Shown one piece after another: positions 7,054-15,061 of a stretch of 44,398 nt of DNA. Origin of the DNA: a virus; the IMG/VR virus record IMGVR_UViG_3300022750_000022, positions 1 through 44,398 of that record; one strand, 5' to 3'. A program made the translations under genes and the position numbers. The stretch's first letter is position 1, and each line of letters starts with the position of its first letter. Under the pieces are notes generated by a model. The model did no database searches. It saw only the letters and a program-made list of their open reading frames with translations, and had not been told where the DNA came from.

Positions 7054-7736
7054 AACCGGGTGATCTTCGCCAAGAGGACGCCGGTGATTTCGACTGTAAC
7101 GTCGCCGCCGCTGTCATCATCGAGGCGAATGGGGTCTTTCCAGCGAGGGTTTGTCGATCGAGGCCAGAGCAGCACCGAACCGTCTTCGATAATCTCGACC
7201 TCTTTGAGGGTGATTTCACGCAGGGCGCCGCCCGCCCGGCTCCTTGTTACCTCGACGATGCGCCCAGTCGTCAGAGCAATGCCTGAGCTAATGAACTCGA
7301 CGATATGCGCTAGGTCGCCCGGATTAATGTGGCGGCCATTCATCGAGTCGCCCTCAACGGGGCGAAGCCATTGAGCTGCGTGGCCAAAGCGGCGATCCAG
7401 CGCGACTGTTTCTGACTTCGGTTCATCCTGGGCGCTGTCATCTACCTCTCGAAAGGCCCCGGCTTGAATGGGCTCCAATAGAGGCAGCTCGGACAACGGG
7501 GTTTCGGAAAGCTCGCTTTCCTGGGTGTTCAGCATTAGCTCCCGGACCGGGACCCGGAAGTAATCTGCGATCTTTGCCATGGTGTCGCCGCGCGCATTGC
7601 GGCTCTTACCTGACAGGATGTCCCTGATCAGGGTGTCGTTGTTGCCAACCTCCCGAGACACGGCCCGGGCTGAGGTTTTCTGCTCGGCGATGAGTTCGCG
7701 GATGCGGTCGCGATTGATCGATATCATGCGCCGCAT
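7050..7736 (-). CDS. LexA/CI-type phage repressor, S24 peptidase family
   Basis: 228 aa. Residues 8-60 form a helix-turn-helix (TSARAVSREVGNNDTLIRDI). An Ala-Gly pair in QAG (91-93) fits the self-cleavage site, and EGDSM at 128-132 gives catalytic Ser131. The catalytic lysine is not clear: Arg173 or Lys178 lie near the expected place. RecA-stimulated cleavage would induce the prophage. Starts at 7736 or 7727 are possible; neither has a Shine-Dalgarno sequence, so the message may be leaderless as for lambda CI. The start sits 10 bp from an operator, so autoregulation is likely. Confidence 0.9.
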   Translation of the reverse strand: MRRMISINRDRIRELIAEQKTSARAVSREVGNNDTLIRDILSGKSRNARGDTMAKIADYFRVPVRELMLNTQESELSETPLSELPLLEPIQAGAFREVDDSAQDEPKSETVALDRRFGHAAQWLRPVEGDSMNGRHINPGDLAHIVEFISSGIALTTGRIVEVTRSRAGGALREITLKEVEIIEDGSVLLWPRSTNPRWKDPIRLDDDSGGDVTVEITGVLLAKITRF

Positions 7737-7745
7737 TGTGAAGGA

Positions 7746-7802
7746 GGGGGTTATTTCCCCCGAGGGGGAAGTTCCCCCTTGACGATGGGGGAAGTTTCCC
7801 CC
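7746..7802. promoter_or_regulatory. Right operator cluster (three G/C palindromes)
   Basis: GGGGGTTATTTCCCCC (7746-7761), GGGGGAAGTTCCCCC (7764-7778, one base shorter) and GGGGGAAGTTTCCCCC (7787-7802). Three sites between a repressor and a Cro-like gene recall the lambda OR arrangement. Confidence 0.8.
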
Positions 7803-7808
7803 TATCGC
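7779..7808 (+). promoter_or_regulatory. Rightward early promoter (PR-like)
   Basis: TTGACG (7779-7784) and TATCGC (7803-7808) are separated by 18 bp that hold the third right operator. TTGACG matches the -35 preferred by the Caulobacter housekeeping sigma factor (family knowledge). Transcription would begin at or very near the ATG at 7815. Confidence 0.6.
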
Positions 7809-7814
7809 GCTTCT

Positions 7815-8147
7815 ATGACCATTCCTGAGTTCATCGCCCGGTGCGACGCATTCTGCGGTCGCCATCATTTGTCCCGTACCTGGCTGTCCAAGCGACTGTT
7901 CAGCGACACTTTCCGGCTCGACACGTTGGAGGCCGGGACGTCCGATGTCGGCGTGCGGCGTCTCGCCAAGGCAAGTTGCGATCTCATCGCCCTCGATCGT
8001 GAGCGGAGCGGCGACGACGAACCCGGTTTGTCTGATCGGCATGATGTAGCGGCCTCGGTGGATGACGCCGACCTTGTGGCGCCGGACGCGAACGATGGCG
8101 CCGAGAAAAGCTTGGCCGTTTTCTCCCCCGCCGGGGGCGCGGCATGA
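7815..8147 (+). CDS. Cro-like DNA-binding regulator (110 aa)
   Basis: First gene of the rightward operon. Residues 1-60 (FIARCDAFCGRHHLSRTWLSKRLF, then a second helix pair) look like a helix-turn-helix of the kind found in small alphaproteobacterial regulators. The C-terminal part is acidic and probably disordered. There is no Shine-Dalgarno sequence and the promoter -10 is only about 7 bp upstream, so the message may be leaderless. By position it would be the counterpart of Cro; binding to the G5-N6-C5 operators is untested. Confidence 0.65.
   Translation: MTIPEFIARCDAFCGRHHLSRTWLSKRLFSDTFRLDTLEAGTSDVGVRRLAKASCDLIALDRERSGDDEPGLSDRHDVAASVDDADLVAPDANDGAEKSLAVFSPAGGAA
8018..8030 (+). repeat. 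Dispersed palindrome copy 2
   Basis: CGAACCCGGTTTG; one mismatch from the consensus. Lies inside the Cro-like gene. Confidence 0.7.
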
Positions 8148-8608
8148 GCGACTGCGAACCCAACAAGTGGCTGAAGCTGAAGACCAAGCAGCTGATCAAA
8201 CGCTGCGGCGGTCTGGAAAAGGCGTCCGAGGTGTGTGGGGAGACCTGCCGGCCGTATTCGGTGCCGCACTTGTCGCGGTGCCAGAACCCGAACGCGCCCG
8301 ACTTCCTGCCTATCGATATCGTCCAGGCGCTGGAGGACTATTGCGGCGACCGCCTGCTGACGCGCGCCATGGCCGAAGACCGTCCGACCGATACGATGGC
8401 GACCGATCTGCGGGACGAGGTCAGCGAGGCCACAGAGCGGATGGCTGCGATCCAGCGCAAGGTTCGTGAGGCCTTGGCTGATGGCCACATCTGCGCGCGC
8501 GAAGCAGCCGAGATCGCCGCCGAGATCGAAGGGGCCTTCAGCGACCTGCATGAGGCGCGCGCCGCTCTGGCCCATGCCACCGCCCCCCGCGCGACAGGTG
8601 CAGCATGA
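8144..8608 (+). CDS. Probable phage regulatory protein (154 aa)
   Basis: The N-terminal half (KTKQLIKRCGGLEKASEVCG, then SVPHLSRCQNP and FLPIDIVQALEDYCG) resembles helix-turn-helix regulators that phages place after Cro, loosely like CII. The C-terminal half is a long helix (EVSEATERMAAIQRKVREAL) that could mediate oligomerisation. Its ATG overlaps the upstream stop (ATGA). The regulatory role is inferred from fold and location. Confidence 0.6.
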   Translation: MSDCEPNKWLKLKTKQLIKRCGGLEKASEVCGETCRPYSVPHLSRCQNPNAPDFLPIDIVQALEDYCGDRLLTRAMAEDRPTDTMATDLRDEVSEATERMAAIQRKVREALADGHICAREAAEIAAEIEGAFSDLHEARAALAHATAPRATGAA

Positions 8609-9063
8609 CGACGGTCGATGATGTCAGCGGCGTGTTTGTGGCTGAGAAGCGGTCGCTCAAGGCCAGTTGGTCGACGATCTCGCGCATGACCGGTGTTCCG
8701 GAGCTCACGCTGCGCCGCCGGTTCGACGGCGGCTACGTCGAACCGGAGCCTCGGCCAACGCCTGCCGCCGAGGCTCCTACGCGGGCGATGGCTACGCGGG
8801 CGCTGCAGCGGCAGGGGATGGGGCCGGATGAGGCCCGGGTGTTGGCGCGGCTGTGGCAGGCCAACGGCCGACCGGTGACCAGCCGGGATCTGGCGCGGGG
8901 CATCATCGGCGGCGGGGCCGCGCCGGACCTGACGCGCGAGGCACGGCGGGCCGGGGTTCGCATCGGCTTGAGCTTCGACGTCCGGCCCGGCGGGGGCGGC
9001 ATCTGCATGACGCCCGGAAGCGTCGTGAAGGTTTCGGCACTGATCGAGAGGGACCGGTCATGA
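8605..9063 (+). CDS. Helix-turn-helix protein (152 aa)
   Basis: Residues 15-45 (SLKASWSTISRMTGVPELTLRR) fit a helix-turn-helix. A second region at about 65-110 (GMGPDEARVLARLWQANGRP) looks like a winged-helix core. Start overlaps the previous stop (ATGA). It may control early genes or the next operon; function is not known. Confidence 0.6.
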   Translation: MTTVDDVSGVFVAEKRSLKASWSTISRMTGVPELTLRRRFDGGYVEPEPRPTPAAEAPTRAMATRALQRQGMGPDEARVLARLWQANGRPVTSRDLARGIIGGGAAPDLTREARRAGVRIGLSFDVRPGGGGICMTPGSVVKVSALIERDRS

Positions 9064-9470
9064 CGCGCAAGCCCTGGCCCAAGCGTGCCCCTGCCGGCCC
9101 GGCCGGCGTCGTCAGCCGGGCCGACTGGCACAAGCTGCTGGAGCTGGCCACGACCGTCGCCGGGGACGCCGATCGCGGCGCGATGGAGGGGCCGGATCCC
9201 GAGCTGCGTCTGGCGACCCTGTCCAACCGGATCAACGTCGCCTCGACCGCCGTGTTCGCCAAGACGGCCGGCGCGGCGACCGACGACGCCGCGCGGGGCT
9301 TCGTGCGCATCACCCGGGCCTTCGCCCGACGCGAGACGCCGCCGAACCTGCGTCGCGAGATGGCGGCCATGGTGCTGGACGGGGCCGCGTTCCTGGAAAC
9401 GCAGCTGCACCGGATGGCGACAGAGGAATTCGAACGCGCCCATCGCGGGCGACCGGAGGTGTACGGATGA
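9060..9470 (+). CDS. Hypothetical helical protein (136 aa)
   Basis: Begins MTRKPWPKRAPAGPAG, basic and proline-rich, followed by a wholly helical body (WHKLLELATTVAGDADRG; AARGFVRITRAFARRE). No domain is recognised. The start overlaps the upstream stop by ATGA and its stop overlaps the next start. No signal peptide or membrane span is seen. Confidence 0.65.
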   Translation: MTRKPWPKRAPAGPAGVVSRADWHKLLELATTVAGDADRGAMEGPDPELRLATLSNRINVASTAVFAKTAGAATDDAARGFVRITRAFARRETPPNLRREMAAMVLDGAAFLETQLHRMATEEFERAHRGRPEVYG

Positions 9471-10174
9471 TGGATCGGTCTGAGACCGTGGCGATGACGG
9501 CCGCCCATATCGCCGTGTCGATCGTGGCCGGGTGCCGGCTGATGAATGTGGATCCGGCCGACGCCTTTACCAGCGGTCGGGGATGCCGCAAGGCGCGGGT
9601 GATCGCGGCGGCTGGGTGTATGGCGCGGCTGGGCTGGTCGCGACTGCCGACGGCGCGTGTGTTTCATCTGGACCCGGTGAAGCTGGCCCCTTCGTCGCTG
9701 AGCCAGTTGAAGGTGACGACCGAAGATCTGCTGGTTGTCGCGGAGGCGTTGCAGGACCATGGGCTGACGGGAGGCGACGGCGCCGAGGGGCGATTTCAGT
9801 CGCCGTGGGACCCGGCGTCGGCGCCCAGGGCGGGGCGCAAGCCCAAGGCCGAGTCCGTGGATGCGGTCCGGCCTGTTCCGCGCCCTGAGGCGGCGCGAGC
9901 GGCGGAAGCGCCGTTGCGGTTCCAGGCCCCGAAGCCCGGCCCACGGAAACCCAGCGCACCCCGGCGCATCGCGGTCGCCCCGGAACCGCCGCGACAGGCC
10001 CTGCGCGCGCGATCTGCGGTCGAGGTTCGGCCGATCACAGCGGACCGCCTGACGTACATCCGTCGGTTTCTAGACAGCGGGGCATGGCGGATCGAGGAGG
10101 TGGCGGACCTGTTCGACACCCATCCCGACGCGATCGCGGACGCCATCGCCGGGCCCATGGGGGTGGCGGCGTGA
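9467..10174 (+). CDS. Hypothetical protein with C-terminal helix-turn-helix-like region (235 aa)
   Basis: Residues 1-100 form a helical domain (AAHIAVSIVAGCRLMNVDP; KARVIAAAGCMARLGW). A proline- and arginine-rich linker of about 80 residues follows, then a C-terminal helical pair (IRRFLDSGAWRIEEVADLFDTH) that could bind DNA. I do not recognise the family. Start overlaps the upstream stop by ATGA. The build suggests a DNA-binding regulator or replication helper. Confidence 0.6.
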   Translation: MMDRSETVAMTAAHIAVSIVAGCRLMNVDPADAFTSGRGCRKARVIAAAGCMARLGWSRLPTARVFHLDPVKLAPSSLSQLKVTTEDLLVVAEALQDHGLTGGDGAEGRFQSPWDPASAPRAGRKPKAESVDAVRPVPRPEAARAAEAPLRFQAPKPGPRKPSAPRRIAVAPEPPRQALRARSAVEVRPITADRLTYIRRFLDSGAWRIEEVADLFDTHPDAIADAIAGPMGVAA

Positions 10175-10524
10175 GCGCGACCGTCCTGCCATTCCCGCCG
10201 GTCGTGTCGAAGTCGGTGCCGGCGTCGGAGCCGGTGCGTCCCTTCGTGCCCGGCGATCTGGTCGTCTTGTGCATCAACGCCACGTTGGGCCTGTGGGCCG
10301 CATGGCCGGTGGCCGTGGTCGATGACGACGGCGTTGTCCTGGGCGTCACAACGCCTGACGGCCGGATGATCGGTGCAGACCGCGTGAACTGCGATCCGAC
10401 CTGTTTCGGGGTGGCCGCGGACGATCACGAGCCCGAGCCATTCGCCGCCCTGAGGTTCCACACCTGGCGCGACATCGGCGATGCGCTGGCGACGTTCGCG
10501 GCGATCAGTCGGGTGAAGCCGTGA
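10171..10524 (+). CDS. Hypothetical protein (117 aa, GTG start)
   Basis: The GTG at 10171 overlaps the upstream stop (GTGA). The middle is beta-rich (GDLVVLCINATLGLWAAWPVAVVDDDGVVLG), reminiscent of a small barrel, with an acidic C-terminal part. Not recognised. It sits directly before the methyltransferase, whose GTG start again overlaps its stop. Confidence 0.6.
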   Translation: MSATVLPFPPVVSKSVPASEPVRPFVPGDLVVLCINATLGLWAAWPVAVVDDDGVVLGVTTPDGRMIGADRVNCDPTCFGVAADDHEPEPFAALRFHTWRDIGDALATFAAISRVKP

Positions 10525-11228
10525 GCGTCCGGAATGCGCGCGCGACGATGGCCGGCCGGGTCGAGCAGCGGGAGAGTCTCGACTATTTCCCGTCGCCGCC
10601 GTGGTGGGGCCGGGCGCTGGGAGCGGTGCTGATCCGTCTCGGCCTGCCGGTCGCGGGGTTGATTTGCGAAGAGCCAGCGGCCGGGGAGGGGCATCTGGCC
10701 CATGGTCTGGCCGACGTGTTCGGCCGGGTCATCGCGTCGGACATCCACGCCTATCCGCGTCGGGTCGGGGCCATGGGGATCGCCGTGCGCGACTATCTGT
10801 CGGCGGACGGCGCAGCGGCGGCGCGTCCGGACTGGACCGTGACCAATCCCCCGTTTGGCGTGCTGACCGGGATGTTCATCCGGCGCGCCGTCCAGCGGTC
10901 GCGGATCGGCGTGGCCATGCTGTTGCAGTTGCGCCTGCTGGAGGGGACAGGGCGGCATGCGCTGTTCCGCGAGTGCGGCCTGTATGCGACCGCCGTCCTG
11001 CCGCGTCGCGGGTCGGGACTGCGCAAAGGCCTTTGGCGGCCGGGTCAGTCGACTGCGACGGCCTATGCCTGGTTCATCTTCGTCAAGCCGGGCGTCGTGT
11101 CGGGATGGACGGGATTCGACGGCGAGGCGCGCCAGATCTGGGTCGCGCCGGACGGGTGCGTGATCTTCGCGAGAGAGAGCGACGCAGCGTTTGCGGGCTT
11201 GGCCCAGCCGATGGCGAGGGCGGCATGA
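10521..11228 (+). CDS. DNA methyltransferase-like protein (probable N6-adenine type)
   Basis: 235 aa. Residues 50-60 (EEPAAGEGHLA) match the SAM-binding motif I, and NPPF at 109-112 with preceding TVT matches motif IV of amino-methyltransferases. An early phage methyltransferase could protect phage DNA from host restriction or change gene control. Target site is unknown and I see no separate recognition domain. GTG start at 10521 overlaps the previous stop. No paired restriction gene is visible. Confidence 0.75.
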   Translation: MSVRNARATMAGRVEQRESLDYFPSPPWWGRALGAVLIRLGLPVAGLICEEPAAGEGHLAHGLADVFGRVIASDIHAYPRRVGAMGIAVRDYLSADGAAAARPDWTVTNPPFGVLTGMFIRRAVQRSRIGVAMLLQLRLLEGTGRHALFRECGLYATAVLPRRGSGLRKGLWRPGQSTATAYAWFIFVKPGVVSGWTGFDGEARQIWVAPDGCVIFARESDAAFAGLAQPMARAA

Positions 11229-11251
11229 CCCAAGTTGGTCGCAGAGCTTCG

Positions 11252-12124
11252 TCACCCGTGGCTGGTGGTCCGTTGTCTGGGGTCCGCAGTATCCTTGGCG
11301 GGAATGTCTCGATGGGTTTGCCGGTAGAACGCAGTATTAAGACGGGTGCGCACCAGCTTTTTTCCAGAGCGAATGCCAGAGACACGCAAGACATCTTGAA
11401 CGCCGAAGACATCTTCGTAGATTACGATCAAGAAAAAGGCGTAAGCCGATTTTTGGTCTTCAAGCTCCTTCGCGCGCGTCTCGGTGAGAGGCCCCAAGCT
11501 GAAACCTACGGACTTGGTGGCTCCCGGTGGAAGATCATCAACGTCTTCATATTCAATTTGCCCCGGCAAGCTGAACTGATGACTATGGGGAAAGCCTTGA
11601 AGCTTTTCGATGAACCCAAAGGTACGAAGCTTAAGCGCGGGCGTGGTTCCGAAGTTCTTGTACGACACAATAAGTTCCGGAGTTTCGCCTACGTCGTAAT
11701 GGTGAACTTCAGACTCATCTCGACCCACATAGGCCCGCAGCCCTGTCTCCGAGTATTGTCGGTTCTCTCGAATGACGGCCCTAGTTTGATTGATGCTATA
11801 AACGGTGCAGCCGATGCTTACGGCAAGGCCGATCATCGTTATAAACGCGAGGCCAACCTGCCATTCCGTGAGATCGGCGATCTCGCTGGTGGACTCCGCC
11901 ATGCTGGCCTGTGCGACGAGATCGTCAGCTTCACGTTTTTCCGCAATCGCTTTCGCTTCTCGCTCTCGCGCCAGCTCAAACGATTCCAGCGCCGCGAGCC
12001 TGGACATCGTCTGAGCGTCATTGGCCACAGCCGGCGCCGGCTCCCGCGTTTGGGCGCTGGTCGAGCCGTTCAAGCCCGCGAGCATACTCACCGCAAGCGC
12101 AGCGGTCGTCAGGATCGTCTTCAT
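11252..12124 (-). CDS. Reversed membrane protein inside the early operon (290 aa), moron candidate
   Basis: Encodes MKTILTTAALAVSMLAG, a signal-like N-terminus ending near SAQ, then a charged coiled-coil stretch (ELAREREAKAIAEKREADD). One strong membrane span (VGLAFITMIGLAVSIGCTVY) and a motif QTRAVIRENRQYSE come next, before a C-terminal beta domain of about 140 residues. It is opposite in direction and clearly less GC-rich than its neighbours. The nine bases GCATGACCC occur at both ends of the insert (11223 and 12194). It is probably expressed in the lysogen. The family is known only as hypothetical membrane proteins; a role in exclusion or stress is speculation. Confidence 0.8.
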   Translation of the reverse strand: MKTILTTAALAVSMLAGLNGSTSAQTREPAPAVANDAQTMSRLAALESFELAREREAKAIAEKREADDLVAQASMAESTSEIADLTEWQVGLAFITMIGLAVSIGCTVYSINQTRAVIRENRQYSETGLRAYVGRDESEVHHYDVGETPELIVSYKNFGTTPALKLRTFGFIEKLQGFPHSHQFSLPGQIEYEDVDDLPPGATKSVGFSLGPLTETRAKELEDQKSAYAFFLIVIYEDVFGVQDVLRVSGIRSGKKLVRTRLNTAFYRQTHRDIPAKDTADPRQRTTSHG

Positions 12125-12195
12125 GAATGGGGCCCCTCAGCGGTTGCAGCCCTAACAACCTGTGGTCGGTCCGACAAGCCCCGTGAGTATTGCGC

Positions 12196-12426
12196 ATGAC
12201 CCGCGATCTGTTTGGTGAAGAAGTCGGGTCGGTCGAGGTCAACGGGTCGGTCCTGCTGGCTCTGATGGTCCACGACGAGAGTCCGAAGGCGTGGCTGCTC
12301 GGTGAGACCGAGGACAGCCGGGAGGCCCAGTGGGTTCCGAAAAGTCAAGTCAGGCGCGGCGAGGGCCGCGACGAGAATGTGTGGACCGTGCCGTCATGGC
12401 TGGCCCGCGATCGGGGGTGGTTGTGA
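12196..12426 (+). CDS. Hypothetical protein (76 aa)
   Basis: Begins MTRDLFGEEVGSVEV. Short and beta-rich, it ends with tryptophan-containing sequence (WTVPSWLARDRGWL). The next gene's GTG overlaps its stop (GTGA). Before the reversed gene was inserted, its ATGACCC start was probably fused to the methyltransferase stop, as in the rest of this operon. Function unknown. Confidence 0.65.
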   Translation: MTRDLFGEEVGSVEVNGSVLLALMVHDESPKAWLLGETEDSREAQWVPKSQVRRGEGRDENVWTVPSWLARDRGWL

Positions 12427-12770
12427 GTGTCGAGGCGGCGTTGAACCTGTGTCGGGAGGAGCTGCGCGCCGTCGTCGACGTACGGCTGGCGGTCCTTAAC
12501 GACGAGGCCCTGAAGAAGGCCGATCCGGGCCACCGGGACGATTTGTTGAAGCAGACGCGGTGCGAGATCCAGCAGCTGTCGCGCGCGATCGGCATCCTGG
12601 ACCGGATCCAGACCGGCGAGCTGATCGAGGCCGAGATGGCCGCGCCCCTGCCGCCGCTGCAAGCCCGGGGCGAGGCGCCGGTGCGCCTGTCGGTCTTGCG
12701 GCGGGCGTCGCCGCCTGAACCTCGGCCCGAGCGCCGTCATGGCCAGGCGTCGGGGGCGCTGGGGGCGTGA
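12423..12770 (+). CDS. Hypothetical helical protein (115 aa, GTG start)
   Basis: The helical region VSVEAALNLCREELRAVVDVRLAVL and ALKKADPGHRDDLLKQTRCEIQQLS suggests a coiled coil. The C-terminal 40 residues are proline- and arginine-rich. Start overlaps the preceding stop. Lies just before the replication initiator and may be a partner, but nothing confirms this. Confidence 0.6.
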   Translation: MSVEAALNLCREELRAVVDVRLAVLNDEALKKADPGHRDDLLKQTRCEIQQLSRAIGILDRIQTGELIEAEMAAPLPPLQARGEAPVRLSVLRRASPPEPRPERRHGQASGALGA

Positions 12771-13807
12771 GCGACATTGCTGTGACCTGGGCCAAGGCCC
12801 AGACGTGTATGAGCGTGCTGAAGGGCCGAAAGGGTCCGGACGGGGTCAAGGGGCCGGACCGTCTGCGCGTCGATCGGAACGCGGGCCAGACCCTCGTTCA
12901 CCTCGCCTCCTATGCGGACGCAGCCGGCGAGGCGTGGGCGCTGGTGGGCGTGCTCGCGATGGAGATGGACACCTCCGAACGGAACGTCCAGCGCGGGCTC
13001 GAGGCCTTGAAGGCGGCAGGGTTGATCACGCCCACGGGCGAGCCCAAGAAGCACAACGGCCGCCTCATTCCGATCTATCAGTTGGCGCTGGATCATGGCC
13101 CTGCGAACACCCGCGAGCGGATGCGGATCGCCCGCGCCGCCGCTTCGCCGGGTGACACGGGTGTCACCCCAAGCGAGGACGCCGGGCGACACCGGCGTCA
13201 CCCCACGGGTGACACGGGTGTCGGGGCGCGGGGTGACACGGGTGTCACCCAAATAGGGAAGGGAATCTCTCAAGAAGAATCACACCGGGCGCGCGCGAGC
13301 GTTTCAGACGCGGCTCGGGCCGATGTGGACGCAGCGGTGACCGCATGGTCGGGGAAGGCCCCGGAGCGGGTGTCGCCGGATCGGGTCGAGCGCGCCTGGG
13401 CCGCCGCCGTGACGCGAACCGGGTTTGCATCGGGCCAGTTGCTGACCGCCGTCCGCGCCGCCGTGGCTCGCGATCCCGACTTTGGTCGGGGGAAGGCGAT
13501 GAACCTGGACCGCTGGCTGGACGAAGGGCGGTTCGCATCGTGGCTGAAAGCGGCGGCGCCGGATGCGACGGCGGGCTCGGCGAGGAAGATCTGGGCCGGG
13601 CCTGAGGCCGTGCGCGATGCGGTGGCCGACGCGATGGGGGCGGGCGCCGTGGTCAGCTATCTCGATCCGGCGACATGGGACGGCGAAGCCAAGGCCATCC
13701 TGACCGCCGGTCGGACGGCGGCGGACCGGTTGCGTCAGGACGCGGGTCGGGCGCTGAAGGCGCTGGGCATCAAGGTTGAGTTTGTGGGGAGTGCGGCGCG
13801 TGGCTGA
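12767..13807 (+). CDS. Replication initiator, lambda O-like
   Basis: 346 aa. Residues 50-110 form a winged helix (LVGVLAMEMDTSERNVQRGLEALKAAG in two parts), the fold used by O-type initiators to bind origin iterons. Residues 125-165 are low-complexity GDTGVT repeats encoded by DNA that is itself four palindromic repeats. The C-terminal domain (about 175-346) is helical and would contact host replication proteins. In lambdoid phages the origin lies inside the O gene in just this way. The start overlaps the upstream stop. Helicase loading by the host is assumed, as no DnaB or DnaC homologue was found. Confidence 0.7.
   Translation: MSDIAVTWAKAQTCMSVLKGRKGPDGVKGPDRLRVDRNAGQTLVHLASYADAAGEAWALVGVLAMEMDTSERNVQRGLEALKAAGLITPTGEPKKHNGRLIPIYQLALDHGPANTRERMRIARAAASPGDTGVTPSEDAGRHRRHPTGDTGVGARGDTGVTQIGKGISQEESHRARASVSDAARADVDAAVTAWSGKAPERVSPDRVERAWAAAVTRTGFASGQLLTAVRAAVARDPDFGRGKAMNLDRWLDEGRFASWLKAAAPDATAGSARKIWAGPEAVRDAVADAMGAGAVVSYLDPATWDGEAKAILTAGRTAADRLRQDAGRALKALGIKVEFVGSAARG
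13150..13290. other. Probable replication origin: four palindromic iterons and an AT-richer stretch
   Basis: Near-identical palindromes start at 13150, 13184, 13207 and 13231, spaced 34, 23 and 24 bp apart. The perfect copies read GGGTGACAC-GG-GTGTCACCC. They are followed at 13250-13290 by sequence poorer in GC than its surroundings, a place for strand opening. All lie inside the initiator gene. Confidence 0.7.
13414..13428 (-). repeat. Dispersed palindrome copy 3
   Basis: GCGAACCGGGTTTGC; one mismatch. Lies in the initiator gene, about 160 bp beyond the iterons. Confidence 0.7.
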
Positions 13808-14597
13808 TGGAACATCCGTGGCGGCCATGCTCGTCCAGGGCGCGGGCGTCGTGCCGGAGCGCCCCGTGGTCGAGGTCGTGGCCGAGGAACGGATCGGCGG
13901 TCGCCGGCTGAACGCCTCCCATGCGGCGCGCCTCGAGCGGGCGTCGCGGCTGGCGGCCGGCTCGCTGAACGATCGGCGCAGGGCAGCGGCGCTGGTGAAG
14001 GCGGTTCAGCAGGAACTGGCGGCCGAGGCCGAGGCGGATGCGGTTCAGGTCGACATGGACCGGGCCATGGCGCGCATGGGCGACGTCGAGGTCGAACAGG
14101 TCCTTGAGGTCGAGTTCCTGAAGGGCGCGGACGGGGTGCCTCTGAGGGCGGACGGCCAGCTGGTGGCCAAGGCGCGGACGGTCCGGCGGGTCAGCCGGAT
14201 CGACGGCGTCGTCTCCCTCTGGCGGGTCGGCGCCCTGGATGACGATGAACGCAGGAAGGCGGATGCGTATCGGAAACTGTACGCCAGCGCCCTGCCGCCC
14301 ATTGGGTATTCGTCGTTCGAGGGTGCTCGTGGCGGCTCAGTGGACAAGGAGGCTCTGATGTGCGCCGCGATCGAGCGGGGGAAGGCAGCGGTCTTACTGG
14401 CCCGCATCCGGGTCGCCTGCGGGCATCAGGGAGCGGCTGCGCTTGAGGCTATCGCTGGTGAGGGCCGTACGGTGCGGTCCATGGCGACAGGTCGGGCATG
14501 CGAGCGAATCACTCAGGCCCTACGGGACTCCCTCATCATCGCCGACGCGATGATGAGAAAAGCAGAAGAGGAAGCATTCACATCCGGGAACGCTTAG
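13800..14597 (+). CDS. Last gene of early-right operon (265 aa, GTG start)
   Basis: Starts VADGTSVAAML at GTG 13800, overlapping the end of the initiator gene. It has a helical, alanine/arginine-rich N-terminal half and a helical C-terminal domain (LLARIRVACGHQGAAALEAIAG, then ERITQALRDSLIIADAMM). Its place just before the late genes fits a late-gene activator or antiterminator, as many phages have there. The fold itself is not recognised, so this is inference. Confidence 0.6.
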   Translation: MADGTSVAAMLVQGAGVVPERPVVEVVAEERIGGRRLNASHAARLERASRLAAGSLNDRRRAAALVKAVQQELAAEAEADAVQVDMDRAMARMGDVEVEQVLEVEFLKGADGVPLRADGQLVAKARTVRRVSRIDGVVSLWRVGALDDDERRKADAYRKLYASALPPIGYSSFEGARGGSVDKEALMCAAIERGKAAVLLARIRVACGHQGAAALEAIAGEGRTVRSMATGRACERITQALRDSLIIADAMMRKAEEEAFTSGNA

Positions 14598-14683
14598 GGC
14601 ATCAGGTGGCTCATATCTGAAGTTGCGACCGCAGCCCGCCCTGACCCTGTCGCGGCGGGTTTCGCATGTCAGGAGGGCAGGGG

Positions 14684-15061
14684 ATGGGGCGGCTATCGCA
14701 TCTGCCGTCACGCCTCGGCGCTGCGCCCTACCGCGTGGGGCAGGCGCCAGACAAGGCGGCCTCGGCTCCGCCTCATGTCGATCGGAACGCTGCGCCCTGG
14801 CGACGCTGGTACGGCACGGCGCGATGGAAGGCCTTGCGCCTGGCGACCTTCGTCCGCGACCTGTTCACCTGTCAGATGTGCGGTCATGTCGAGGGCGACA
14901 CGAGCCAGCTGGTCTGCGATCACCGCAATGCGCACCGAGGCGATCCGGTCCTCTTCTGGGATCCTCTGAACCTGCAGACCCTCTGCAAGAGCCCCTGCCA
15001 CGACAAGCACAAGCAGCAGCAGGAGCAGGCCTCCCTCGCTCATCGCGGCGTCTGGGACTGA
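14684..15061 (+). CDS. HNH endonuclease beside terminase
   Basis: 125 aa. A zinc-binding CQMC (63-66), the catalytic CDH (78-80), NLQ with Asn96 and the second metal pair in CKSPCHDKH (101-108) give a full HNH site. AGGAGG and GGGG lie before the ATG at 14684. In HK97-like phages an HNH nuclease next to terminase is required for DNA cleavage during packaging. It opens the late block; the 86 bp before it may hold the late promoter. Confidence 0.9.
   Translation: MGRLSHLPSRLGAAPYRVGQAPDKAASAPPHVDRNAAPWRRWYGTARWKALRLATFVRDLFTCQMCGHVEGDTSQLVCDHRNAHRGDPVLFWDPLNLQTLCKSPCHDKHKQQQEQASLAHRGVWD

Noticed and set aside
11225-12199. Long rightward frame across the reversed membrane gene, starting at the ATGACC after the methyltransferase
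   Set aside because: Its product has no recognisable pattern, while the leftward frame has a signal peptide, a membrane span and sensible composition.
13150-13250. CRISPR-like repeat array
   Set aside because: The repeats are palindromic, spaced only 23-34 bp start to start and in a coding region; they fit origin iterons.
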